A stretch of 64,000 nucleotides of DNA from contig JBCNJP010000025.1 of the NCBI GenBank assembly GCA_039602395.1, positions 47,511,980-47,575,979 on the forward strand. The letters run 5' to 3'. The position numbers and the translations under genes were made by a program. This DNA is from Deinandra increscens subsp. villosa. Taxonomy: Eukaryota; Streptophyta; Magnoliopsida; Asterales; Asteraceae. The notes under the pieces are model-generated. The model was not told where the DNA came from. It searched no databases and was given only the letters and a program-made list of their open reading frames with translations. Each line of letters opens with the position of its first letter. The stretch's first letter is position 1. Shown here one piece after another: positions 34,471 to 45,937 of the stretch.

Positions 34471-37120
34471 GGTAGAAAGATGAGGAATAATTTAGGTCAT
34501 AGACCTAAAATGGTCCTAATGAGTGATCAAGTTGTTTGACTCAATGTTTAGGTGCCAAATGAATGATATGATGAAATAATTGCAAGGAAAAGTATGAGCT
34601 ATAAGCTATTTAGGTGATTAATGTGTTACGGGTCAAACGGGTTGGGTAAGGTGTCATCCATACCCGACTCGTGAAACTAATATGTTTTTAGTAAATTGTG
34701 TAAAGTCCCCTTGATTGCAGGTATTAGAGAGTTCATGGCGTCAACTATGGCATTGAAACTCATAAAAATGAACCAAGATGTAAATTGCTGAAAAAATGGC
34801 TAAATATGGAAAATACAGCATGGAGCCCTGAAAATTTGGTTCCAGGCGTGTCGCCTGGGACAACAGGAGCTCCAAGCGATACGCTTGGAGCAACAGCCCG
34901 AAATTTTCCTTTTGTTTCTTGTTTTTAATTGATGTCTCGTGGTGAAAGCTGTTGTGTGGCATTAATACTAATGTGTTACTAGTGTTTTTGGCAGGTAGAA
35001 CCTAGTTAACGGGTCAAGATCGAATCAAAGGGCTATGGAACCGAACACCACGTATTTTGGGAACTACATGTCATGTTTTGATGAAATGAATGTTTTGTAG
35101 CCTTATGGTGATGAAGCTGATTGTGTTTAACACTATGTTATGAAAATCATGTGTAATGATGGGTGAAATTCTTAACTAAATGAAGAATTTTCTAACTCTG
35201 ATTTTCTAATGAGGTTTAAACTTGTTAAACGGGACGGGGCCTTACAGTCAAATAATGAGTATCCTAGTTATTCTACCATGTTTAAACATATAATAATCAT
35301 GAGTAACAACATATAAGCAAGATTTCATCATGGTTTCATCATATCATAATATATATTTTTATGAAATTTTTTTTATTGACATGGCAACCCTAATTTGACT
35401 TGTCATCATGCAAGACTTCATCACAAAGTCATTCATGACATCCAACATTAACCAAGCATGAAATTTTAACATGATCAACCCTAGATCTAACATCAAATGA
35501 GATTTTTCATGATCAAACCTTATGTCTAGAGTCAAGATAACAACACCATGAAGATTTAAGCACAAAACTACATCTATTATCAAGATTTATCAAGATCTAT
35601 CATCAATCCAAAGTTTGCACATAAAATTTTCATCATGGAGATTGCTAGTCCAACATTAACAAGCATGCATGAAAAGGATCTAACCCTAATTAATCATAAA
35701 GATACAATCTTGATCATGAAATCAATATATCTAGTGATTAACAACATGCATGGTGTAGATGTGACCTTAATTTATCATAAAAATCCAATCTTGATAATGT
35801 ATTCCATAGATTTATCAATATTCAATATTTATGACATATATCTAACCTAAACACACTATAAAGTTCAGATCTTGATCGATCATAATCAAAGAATCAAGAA
35901 GGAGATTGCAAAGGTTAGGGTTTAATACCAAAATGGATGAAAATCGATGGTGAATCAAGCTTAGATCTTCACAAATTGAGATCGAAAGCACCAAAATGAT
36001 GAACTTGTGGTAGATCAGAAGCTAATGGCCGTTTTTGGATATTTTAGGGTTTGAGAAATGAGGCTAAATCAGAATAAGAAGCTTAAATAGGGAGGCGTAG
36101 GGTTTCTGCCTGATTGGGTGAATGGCGTACCACTTAGAAGGTCATAATGGACATTGGCGTACCGCCTAGAACACCAGGTTCGGGCACTTTTGCCCAATTC
36201 CTCGTTTTACGGATTCTCCGTTTTTTGATACTTTCGACCACCGATTTTACCGATATCACCCATTACATAATCCATATATTTCAACCACATTTATTCCACT
36301 CAAAACGAATATAAATACGTCACACAACTCATAACAATGAACACATAAGGTCACATAACACGTTTTTGATTAGTTTTGTCGTACTTATCACTTTTGGCTA
36401 TGCACCAACGTTACGTGACTCGATTTTTTGTGTGATGACTCGTGATATGATTTGTGATTATCAGACTTATAATTATGCTAAATTTGATATACGATACACA
36501 AATACGAGATTCCCGGTAAACGACGAAACATGAATCGAAATCGCGTAAAAACCGCAAATTGCTTTATTTTTGGATTGAGGAATCCAATTTGGATCCAAAA
36601 GCTTTTAATTAATTATTCTATTTTCAAAAAATATTATGAATCATTTAAAAGCATTATTTTGAGATATAAATACCCGAAATTCTCTCGGTGCTTGTTAATC
36701 CTTATATCGGGAAGATACAAAATTTCAAAACGGGTCAGGTTTCACAACCGGGTAAAATGAAAATGTTACATCAAGTTCATACCTCATGTAAATAGGCTAT
36801 AGGATTTATATCCTTCACCGTGCTTAAAACTGGATCTTGTCCAAATAAGCTACTTAATGAAGTCTTCTTTTAAGTTTTAATGTTTTGAGTTATGTTAGAG
36901 ATTTTCAACTAGAATTTAAAGAAAGTTAAAGATAATACTACATTATTACTCAATAAAACAAATGGACCCAAACAAACTTAAAAAGTTTTATAGTTTTAAA
37001 GATTTGAGCTTGGTAAGTGATGGTGTGGTTTGAAATAGTGGCAATATTTACTATTAAATCCATACTATGATTTGAGTTTAGTAAGTGATGTTGAAATTAG
37101 AGTTTTAACATTTCTTTTCA

Positions 37121-37252
37121 ATGGAGGAAGCTCCTCTAGTAGAGGAGAATAAAGAAATCAAAGAGACACCTCCCTCTATTTATGATGAAGAGTCGTGGGC
37201 AAACTATGGTGATGAGGTCATCGAAATTTGTAAGGCGTATAGCACAAATTGA
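37121..37252 (+). CDS. Short unrecognised ORF, 43 residues, acidic
   Basis: An ATG frame encodes a Glu-rich peptide beginning MEEAPLVEENKEIKETPPSI and ending at TGA. Its amino-acid content is more protein-like than the AT-rich surroundings. I do not recognise a family. It could be an exon fragment captured by a transposon or chance. Confidence 0.2.
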   Translation: MEEAPLVEENKEIKETPPSIYDEESWANYGDEVIEICKAYSTN

Positions 37253-37549
37253 CCTCCTCATAATTGAAGTCATTGACACCCGGATTTTGACTTCAAAACT
37301 ACTATGTTTATGACTTCTATCTTAAAACTATGTTTTTGACTTCTATCTTAAAACTTTTATGTTTTAAATTACTATTTTGTGACCAATATATATTTCAATT
37401 CGGGTATTCGTTATTATTTGTTTGAGTTCTACAAGTTTAGATAAATCTGCGAGTTTAGATAAATTAAATCGATGATATGATTAAAAAAACTAACAGACGT
37501 ACAATGAAAAACATTTTACGTGAGCATCGATAAACTAACAAAAAACAAG

Positions 37550-38007
37550 TACCGTGCATGTTGTTGCCGCCGCTGAACACGCATGTACCACATTATAAAT
37601 TGTCATCGGGCCGCATCGCGCTAACATAAACAAATATCACGATGTAAATTGTTCATGCTGCCACAACGCGAGAACAAATGTCGAATAACGCGCTATAAAC
37701 TGTCGTTGCTGCAACGTGCGGGCACCATACAAGTATTATATTACATATGAGAAGAACAAATTGGCAATTACTTAATAAAATATGAGTTTTAAGGGGGGGG
37801 GGGGGGTAGTCTTTTAAAGAAGGAATTAATTTTTTTTAATGGAAACTAAAAAAGTTAAACAATATATTTAATGATCATTGACAATTAATAATGTTATATT
37901 AGTAAAGTAAATCATAAGTGAAATACAATAAATTGTCTTTCATATACAAAAATAAATATCGCGATACAAATTATCACCACCGCAGCATCATGCGAGTTTC
38001 CGACTAG
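37550..38007 (+). mobile_element. Helitron-type 3' terminus with repeated tail-like units
   Basis: The sequence ends CGCA-GCATCA-TGCG-AGTTTCCGA-CTAG before T (CTAG at 38004-38007), the layout of a Helitron 3' end, although the stem has only four pairs. Three similar units rich in CGCGAT..AAATTGT..GC..AACGCG occur upstream at about 37556-37620, 37634-37680 and 37681-37730. The 5' end of the element was not found. Confidence 0.5.
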
Positions 38008-38390
38008 TATATTATATACATACACACACATAGATAAGGTATTGAAAATTGAATATTTAATTTTATATTCTAAAAATAAAATTATTGAAATAATAATTAA
38101 ATAATTTGGGCGGGAAAAATTTTGTGAGGTGAAATGTGATAATGACAAGTCTCCCTTATTGTATCATTTATTAGGTAGGAGATTCTACTTTAACAGTTTT
38201 TCAAATAAAATTAAAATTTAAAAATAATAATTATAATGAAGAAGAACTTTTTATAATCAATTAACTTAATTCTTTTTCTATAAAAAATAGGTTTTATAAC
38301 TTGGAGTTCTCATTGAAAATACGCAATTTATCACTTTATCTTATGAGATAGATGTTATGATTGCTTTGTATTTGTTATTCTCAAATTCTA

Positions 38391-38567
38391 TGGTTACGTA
38401 GAATGGGGAGTTCTTGGGTTCAAGTCCCAATGTGACAAAAAATGGGGGTCACAGGTTGGGCCATGAGAGTTTTTCACCTATGGCGAGTTTCTGCTTGATG
38501 GGGAACGGAGATGATCGGGTGGTGCCAGTGGTCCGTCAGTGATCCAAATTTATCATTCAAAAATGTA
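38391..38567 (+). mobile_element. tRNA-derived SINE (177 bp)
   Basis: AAATTCTA flanks the element at 38383-38390 and 38568-38575. A B-box-like GGGTTCAAGTCCC lies near 38420-38432, followed by a SINE-like body (TTTTTCACCTATGGCGAG). It is shorter and less certain than a curated family member. Confidence 0.65.
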
Positions 38568-39656
38568 AAATTCTAGTAGGTTGTGTTTTTGTTAATCAAA
38601 TAAATTTAATTTCTTAAGAAGTTGTTATTAATGTTACTTTTAAGCTATAAGTTGGACACTAAATGTTGGAGAGAAATAGATGCATAACAATAACATTGTT
38701 TTTTCAAAATCGAGATGATTTCACTTGCATAAAGAAATGAGTGACACTTTTTAGGATTAAGGGAAATGAAAGGAAGAGTTGACATATTTCATAACTTAAT
38801 ACATTACAAATGGAAAATAAACATGAATAAATTACAATGTTGCTTACACTTAAAATAAAAAGAAATACAAAGAAAGAAGTAGAAGCAGAAGGTTGATGCT
38901 CTTGTTTGGCATGGTTCCCTTAAAACAAATTCTAGGTCTCCCATGAGAACCCTTTTGTTTACCAGGTCCAATAGTAAATGAGTGGTACAGCTGGAGAAGA
39001 CTTTCTAGTTTGAAAGTGTACTAATATCGTTGTTGGAAATTTAGGCGAGATTAATATTTACAGAGTGTACTAAGTCGCTATAAAGAATGGTAAAATAAGA
39101 TAATTGAGAGTGTTTACTAAATCTCTCTAGAGAATAGAATTACTATCCTATTTAAAAATGAAAGGATAAGGAATAGTAGATATATGTTAAACTAATGCTA
39201 GAAATATGGGCCGTTTGCGCTCTGTGTCTGTACATTGCTAGTAGCCACATAGTATAATTTATATTTGAGTTAATATCTTTTTTTGTCCTTGAGGTTTGGT
39301 CCATTTAACCATTTCAGTCCAAACTTTTAAAAAATCCGATTTAATTTCAAACGTTTCATTTTCATTTCAATTTCAGTCTTTTTTAACAAGGTTATTATTT
39401 TTCTGATAAGTCTGATGATAAGATCAACATGTGTTAGAAATGATTACCGACCATTTGAGAAGAACAGTCTCTGTCTCCCACACATGTTGTGCCTAACCTA
39501 GCATGTGTGTATATGTGCGCAAGTCATTGGCTTCTTGGTGTAGAAAACAAAACAAAAAGATGAAAAAATGCACCAGAAGACCAAAAGTCATGGTTGTGAC
39601 AAACACTTGTTGATTTTCAGGATGTTCTTGAAAATGTCACGGCCGTGACATCCCTT

Positions 39657-39899
39657 GTCACACCCCCAAAACCACAACAGTCAACATCGCGGGAGTCGTG
39701 ACACAAATCATGGTTCACATCACACAATCACACTGAACATTTCTATATGAGTTTCAAAAAGCATGTTAATGCCATTAATTAAACATACAAATTACATTAT
39801 TTTTAAATTTGAGTGCGGAAGCATAATGATCGTTTTCAAAATGGCTACGGAAGCATAACTAAACATAGTTTATCAAAATGCAACATGATATGCAGGTAC
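39657..39899 (-). mobile_element. End fragment of a gypsy-type LTR cut by a copia LTR
   Basis: The plus strand begins TGTCACACCCCCAAAACC, the inverted form of the GGGTGTGACA LTR end seen elsewhere in the window. The sequence stops where a copia LTR begins at 39900. Confidence 0.5.
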
Positions 39900-40830
39900 T
39901 GTTGGATATTATATCTCCAGACCTAACAATATCAAACACCCGACCCCATCATGACCTATAAGAGTTACACTGAGGGCAACGAGAATCGAACACGCTTACG
40001 TTGTTAACCGTTGTTCTACGAAATTGAAATGATTAACATTATTACTTATACTGTTTATGAATAACAATTAATCATTACGTATTATTATTAAATTAGTTAA
40101 TAATAATTAGCATGAATTAATTATTAAGTTAGTTAATAATTATTCTGCGTTGGGTAATAATACAAACACTATTTTATTTGTTATTAATTTAGTAAAATAA
40201 TTATTAGTTGGATAAATGAGATTTATTTAAAACTAATATTATTTAGATAATGTTAAGGTGGATAAATATAATTTATTCAAAATAATATTATTTAATTGGA
40301 TGGATAATTAAGAGACTTTAAATTAAAGGGATAAGGATTAGGGTTTAATCAACTATAAATATAACTAGTCAAACAACATTGGGAGCTAATCGGTTAAACC
40401 AGTTAATTTGAAAATCCTCTCAACCTCTCTCAATCTCTCTTAAATTCGACGTAACCTTCTCGACCGAAAACCCTCTCAATCTCTCTTAAATCTGTCGTGA
40501 GCCACTGCAGTCTCACGCCTTCTCTGCAGTCGGACCACTAGCCGATCACCCCTTTTGAGAGCCTCTTCCTTCCGCTCAACCGAGAGGTGTAGTCTACTCC
40601 TGCCGCTGATCCTATATCACTAATCTTCACCAACTCCGTTGCCTGCTGCCGTCGCTCTGCCGCTGGTCGCCGTTGCCACTTTCTGCTCGTGCCGATCTTC
40701 ATGATACGCGAAGAGTCCGCATGACAGGTTTCTCCCGAATCGTCCATCTCCTAGCCGATTTCTTGTTGCTCCCCCAGTGTCTGAAAAAAGTTGTTTGAAT
40801 AACCACTACGGTATATTTAAACTCCTTTTA
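39900..40830 (+). mobile_element. Copia LTR fragment related to the 24274-31670 element, opposite orientation
   Basis: It starts TGTTGGATATTATATCTCC and continues with CCCGACCC..GACC.ATAA..TTACACTGAGG, closely matching the inverted end of the copia LTRs. A TATA box (CTATAAATA) lies near 40353, followed by UTR-like sequence. No PBS or clear 3' end was found, so the right border is approximate. Confidence 0.65.
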
Positions 40831-42210
40831 GTTTTGATTTAATTTTTTGCAATCATAAAAATATAAATAATTGTCATATTTGCTTATTACAATTTTATCT
40901 GATTTGATTGTATATGTATTTACGTGTTACGATGATCGGATCCTGTAATTTTGCTACTGGTATTATTTTTGTCAGTTATTTCCACTACGTTTACCCAGAA
41001 ATATTAATGAGATTAATATGGCTAAAAGGGTTAATAAGATTAATCAAGTAATTACGTTTTCCATAGAATGTAATATATCTAGTTCACTAAAAATTAAAAA
41101 TTATAACAGGAGACCCGAATACCACTGACTCAATCTGAATATGTAATAGGTTAGGTTTTGGCCGATTTTTACCCAATATGTAATAGATTAGGTTTTCGAG
41201 TTGACCCACTGTTTTTGGGTTCAAAATTGTATTAGAAAAAGATTAGGGTTTCCTGTTTGGGATTTATTTTATATTTTAGGCAAGTTCTCCGATTTAGCAA
41301 GTGTTCCTATTTTGACGTTTTTTTTTCAATTTTGGCACTTTTCCAATTTAGCAAGTTTCCGCGTTTGGCAGGTTTTATACGTTGGCTAATTTTTTTTTCA
41401 ATTTTGTCTACTTTCTAGTTTTTGCAACCTTCCCGATTGGGCAGGTTTCCAGAAATGGAAACTTTCCAAATTTGGTTGGTTTCTCAAATAGGCAATTTTG
41501 ACAACCTGAAGACCCGGAGTTTCATTCAAGGTCAAGAGGCATCTCAGAGTCATTGGGGGTCAATGAAGATACCATGATGCCTTCCTTTCCAGCAATGTGG
41601 TTGTTTTCATGTTTGTCCCTATTGACCTAATTTAAGTATTGCTATAAGGCTCCAGCAAAACCAAAACCCTTTTTTGGCCGAATATATGTCTATTGGCTAT
41701 ATGTTTAGGTTACCTAACATAAATTTTTTACACACGAACTTGTAATTACGGTTTACCCCGATCTAGAGATTTGTACACTGAAATTGGACCGAAAGTTTAC
41801 TCGAACTCAAGAACACAAAAATGTATATAAACTCGTTGTATAGCACCAATTCGAACCCAAAAAGAAGGGAGCTACGTCTGAGTTAAACTTGGAGATGGAA
41901 GTCTTCTTTCGTTTCTCGACAGTGAAGTAAGACCAAGCTCATGAGCTTATTATCTCAGGTCGGAACAAGTTGATAGGATCCCCCTTTTTACGTCCTCATG
42001 CCGCCTGTGTGGTGACATGGGGCCGAAAAAAGGAAAGAGAGGGATGGCGATCAATGATTACATGAATTGACTCAGTGATAGATTCTAATCATGATCTAAA
42101 CAACAGCTCTCTCAGAAAACACAAAAGATTGACTCAATTTCGGTAACTCAGTATTGCAGAATGAAAGGATATTTGAACTGTGTTCTTGATGGTTATCTTC
42201 ACCGAATGAA

Positions 42211-42266
<56 letters not shown>

Positions 42267-43337
42267 CAGACTTTCATTTGATGGATCCTCTTCATTCGAT
42301 CTTCATTTGCTGGCCTCATTAGGTAGACATTAGATCTGCTCATTCGATGGTTAACAAAGTTCATTCGGCTGATACATTCTATTTCAATCTGCTTTATCTT
42401 TTATGTCATTAATCAACTATTGATTAATGACTTATTCTACCTTGGAACTTATAAACTAACTCTACTAAACAAACAACTAACGGAACTAACGGAACTAACT
42501 AATACATCACATGAGACACCTAAAATGCACTAACAAAACTAAAACACCAATTTTTTTTAAAGAAGCTAAAACGTGATTTTGCAATCGAAAAAAAGAGTTT
42601 TAAAAATTGTTTACAACTCGCTAATTATTTATAACCAACAATGAGTTTTTGGAATTCCTCAAAAATTCTATACAACTCTAAATTAGCATGTTGTGCTTGA
42701 TTGGTTATGAATGTATCACGGCAACTTAGTTACTAATAGTTTAATTAATTGACTTTCCGTAGAGATGATAGGGTTCTCGTTTCTGTCAAACGATCAAACA
42801 TTAAAACTTGATTTTAATAATAACCCTATTTGGTAAGTATTTAAACTAGTAGTTTATGCCATCCTAAATTAAGTCTAACTTGGAACATATTTACCGAAAC
42901 GTCAGTGTTGGAGTCTTTAACACTGCACTTGGCATGTAAGGTATTTTCCAAGGTGGGAGTATTAGAGTCTTCATCATCGTACTCTGCACATTGTCCATTT
43001 GGGACAACTACTGCTTTCTTTACAAGAGCTTATATTGTTGGAGTCTTCAACACCACATTATTGGTCCTTGCAAATAGAGTGGGCATAGATGAGGCTAAAC
43101 GTATTAACGCAGTGACATCCATTTCATTGCAAGAGCCTCATAACTGGGTATTGTGACAATTCTTCACAATTGACAATCATTGTCTATCCACCTACTCAAT
43201 CACTCTTGATTGCATGCTATAACTGCCTCTAGTGATTGATTATTTGAAACCTATGCCTTATTCAATAATAACTTACCATAACTAAATTAAGGATTAAACA
43301 TCGAAAATACTAAAACGAATAATGCATAATGTTTCAG
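40831..43337. other. Repeat-derived stretch without a recognised gene
   Basis: Mostly low-complexity or old retrotransposon DNA. Around 41260-41480 GCAAGTTTCC-like phrases recur. A CA/TA microsatellite lies at 42211-42266. From about 42900 the sequence is probably the leader of the copia gag that starts at 43338, with a short repeat of GTTGGAGTCTT at 42907 and 43037. Confidence 0.45.
42211..42266. repeat. Compound CA and TA microsatellite
   Basis: About 34 bp of CA repeats run directly into about 22 bp of TA repeats. Confidence 0.95.
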
Positions 43338-44163
43338 ATGGCTAACAATAATCAAAACAACATTGCCTTCCAACTTAAGTCTCTCCTTAAGAAGGATAAA
43401 CTTGATAACACGAACTTCCTTAATTGGCATCGCAATCTCAAGAGCGTACTCAAAATGGCCAACAAACTCCATGTCCTGGAGGAAAAGGTGCCCGATGCAC
43501 CAACAGCCAATACTGCTGCTGCTTGTGCTGCTTACGAGCAATTAAGAAAGGATGCTACCTAAGTATCCTGCCTCATGCTGGCCACCATGTCTTCCGATCT
43601 TCAGAAGAGTATGGTCGATATAAGTGCTTTCCAGATTATTGGTGAATTGAAGGGCATATTTGAAATGCAAGCCCATCTGGAGAGCTATGAAGTCATCACA
43701 CAACTTATTTCCTGCAAGATGGTTGAGGGCTCCACGGTAAGTCCACATGTCATCAAGATGAAGGGGGTAGATTGACCGGTTGGAAAAGCTCGATTATGCT
43801 ATTCCCCAAGAAATTGGAACGCATTGATCCTGCAAACTCGTTCCAGTTTTTTCACTCAGTTTAGAATAAACTTTAATATAAACAACTTTGTTAAGATAGT
43901 TGTTGAGTTTCATGGCATGTTGAAAACAAATGAGATCAACATTGCCACCAACTCCAAGGTTGTTGCAGTCTTCGTAGTCAAGTCTACTGGTGTTAAGAAG
44001 CTCGATGCGAAGAAAAATCATATGGAAAGAAGGGTAAGGGAAAGGCTGTTGTTGCCAAGGATACTAGCACCAACAAAGGAAGGTAGTCAGCTAAACCGCC
44101 GCCACCCAATCATCACCAATCCTTTGAATGCAACAAGATGGGACACTAGAAAATAAACTGTGC
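43338..44163 (+). pseudogene. Ty1/copia gag, broken by stops and frameshifts
   Basis: The frame begins MANNNQNNIAFQLKSLL and contains the copia gag phrases TNFLNWHRNLKSVL, SCLMLATMSSDLQK and SPHVIKMKG, then VVEFHGMLKTNE. A TAA at 43560-43562 and further frame changes break it. The zinc knuckle at 44120-44163 reads SFECNKMGH-stop-KINC: first Cys changed to Ser, and a stop at the usual Trp. It is related to the knuckle at 28935-28976. The following sequence lacks protease or integrase. Confidence 0.85.
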
Positions 44164-44389
44164 CGAATATCGTGCCAAGATCAAAGTACAAAAGAATGGT
44201 GAAAGCACTTATGGAGGTTTTTAACCTTATGTTATACATTTTCACTATATCCTCCAAAATACTTATGAGAAAGCCCCTTATATTTTATAGAAACCTGAAA
44301 ATGAAGGAAACATGAGCCAAGAGGACGTGATGCACCTTGCAAAGAAAGCTACCTTCAGTATCGGTAAAATCCCTATAATAGGCCAGGAT

Positions 44390-45086
44390 GGTGAGGAAGA
44401 AAGTCCTCTCTACTTCAATGGAAAAGGGGGGGGGGGGAGAGGTCTTTCACAGCCGCGCCTCTACAACTACATTTCACCTAACATGATCACAAACGAAGAC
44501 AGAGAATTGCGCATATAGGAGGACGAAACGAACCAGCCCACTTGTTTGATCGGAACGATTGAAGAAAGAAAGAGAATGGTGCCCCCTTTCGCTCAGGGAC
44601 ATCGTCGGAGAAAAATGTCAGGGACAGGGTGAGAACCTTCCGTTTCTTACACCCTTTAAGTGTTTGTTCTTTCGTGGATAGATCTGGTTTCATTATCTAT
44701 GAACAAGAGACATCCCAAAATATCCATTAAAAAAAAAGAGATGAATAGATAAGGCGAAGCCAGCTGAAGGAAGGGTGCTAAAGAGCAAGAAAACAGATGT
44801 ACTAATGCATAACGACTTTCCTTTCTCTGATAGAGGCTCGCTTCTTCAATTCAAGTTCAGCTTCTTTTCACTTTGATGGGAGTAGGTGCTTGCTACTCGT
44901 TCATAGTCTACTAAATGAGCATTTACTGCCCGCCCAACCCCTCTCTTTAATCTTAAGTAAAGTGAAGTGAAATCAATGAAGTGAACATCGCAACCTCTTT
45001 GTTTGAAGTTTTGTTTCACCTAATTCGGAAAGAGAACAATAGACTTGCAAATATAGTATAGGAAAAAGCTTCTCTTTGATAGCAGT
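44390..45086. other. Probable nuclear copy of mitochondrial DNA (NUMT)
   Basis: The sequence changes abruptly to the style of plant mitochondrial intergenic DNA: balanced base content, many AAAG/CTTTC and AAGTGAAGTGAA phrases. A G11 run lies near 44429-44440. No mitochondrial gene could be named. The call rests on composition and phrase recognition only. Confidence 0.4.
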
Positions 45087-45425
45087 TGTTAGAGCATTAT
45101 CAGTTCGTCATGTGAAGTATCTGAACAAGACGAAGCTGCAAATTAGGCTGTTACACGAACTGAGTGAGTTCGGATGCACGCGAACTCAGAGTTCGGGCGG
45201 GTTCATGTAACTGGGTATAACTACCCGTTTTTCTTTGTAATTCAGTAACGAGTTGAGAGCTGATCTGTGTTGAGTGTGTGTTTCCATGGTGTATTCTCTG
45301 TGAATGTTCTGAGTGTTCTTTTTGATTGTAATTGTCATTTTTCGATCAATAAAACAATCTTTTAATTACGTTTCTCATCCGTAATAGCTAGATCAAGTAG
45401 ACGATCCGATGCTCACGACCTTTCA
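45087..45425 (+). repeat. Probable 5' LTR of a SIRE-like copia element
   Basis: The stretch starts TGTTAGAGC, contains a possible polyadenylation signal (CAATAAAAC near 45350) and ends TTTCA two bases before a primer binding site. No second copy was found, so the left border is uncertain. Confidence 0.5.
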
Positions 45426-45427
45426 AG

Positions 45428-45439
45428 TGGTATCAGAGC
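45428..45439 (+). other. Primer binding site of the SIRE-like element
   Basis: TGGTATCAGAGC matches the complement of the initiator tRNA-Met 3' end. Confidence 0.85.
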
Positions 45440-45937
45440 TTTCTGGTTCACTCTACTGATCTGTGGTTGCTATTTTTGGGGTTTTTGAAACAAAAAGTGT
45501 CGTTTTTTGGAGTGTTTTTGCGAGCTTTTGAGCATTACAGTCGCTTTTCTTGTGAAAATTTCATTCCTAAATCGTTTCTTGTCACTTTTTCTGATCTACT
45601 ACTGCAAATCTCATCCAAATCTGTCCAAATTCGCAAATGTTTGACCAAAACATGTGTGGTTTGTGTGAAGATCTTCAGTTCGAAAAATAACCGTCAACCG
45701 AAGTGGCAGTTCGCTTCAGTTTGGTTCACTTTAGTCCAGTTCTATTAACCGAAGTGCAGTTCGGACGAGTTCGGATACCTACCAGTTCGGGTCATTTCAG
45801 TTCCGCTAAGTTCGCTTCACTTCTTGTTCGGATCAATTTGGGTGCTTTAGTTTGGCTCAGTTCGGTTTAGTTCGGCTTCATCTTTTCAGTTCGGATAGAT
45901 TTTCAGTTCGGCTGGGTTCGGGTTAATCAGCTTCACT

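Larger units (their letters stand above)
32505..35246 (+). mobile_element. Solo LTR (2.74 kb) with 5-bp target duplication
   Basis: The LTR starts TGTAACATCCC and ends GGGCCTTACA, with GTCAA at 32500-32504 and 35247-35251. No PBS, polypurine tract or coding sequence adjoins it, as expected after LTR-LTR recombination. The host sequence across the site continues the outer gypsy LTR. Confidence 0.85.
20007..36770 (-). mobile_element. Ty3/gypsy-type 5' LTR, split by three large insertions
   Basis: The LTR begins on the minus strand at 36770 (TGTAACATTTTC) and ends at 20007 (GGTTGGGGTGTGACA), followed by a PBS. Its surviving pieces are 36770-35252, 32504-31676, 24273-24192 and 20152-20007. They resemble the intact plus-strand LTR 58172-60781 in order: same start type, the AGATCTA...CCTGAC...GGTGTTTG region (31950-31990 against 60220-60280), CACCAACTAT..TAGTTGACC (31785 against 60515) and the same end. 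A TATA-like CTATTTAAGC lies near 36080-36092 on the minus strand. Pieces sum to about 2.66 kb against 2.61 kb for the intact copy. Confidence 0.75.

Noticed and set aside
31995..36770. A separate LTR from TGTAACCCC (31993) to 36770
   Set aside because: No matching target duplication was found, and the sequence beyond 31993 continues to match the 58172 LTR, so this is one larger LTR.
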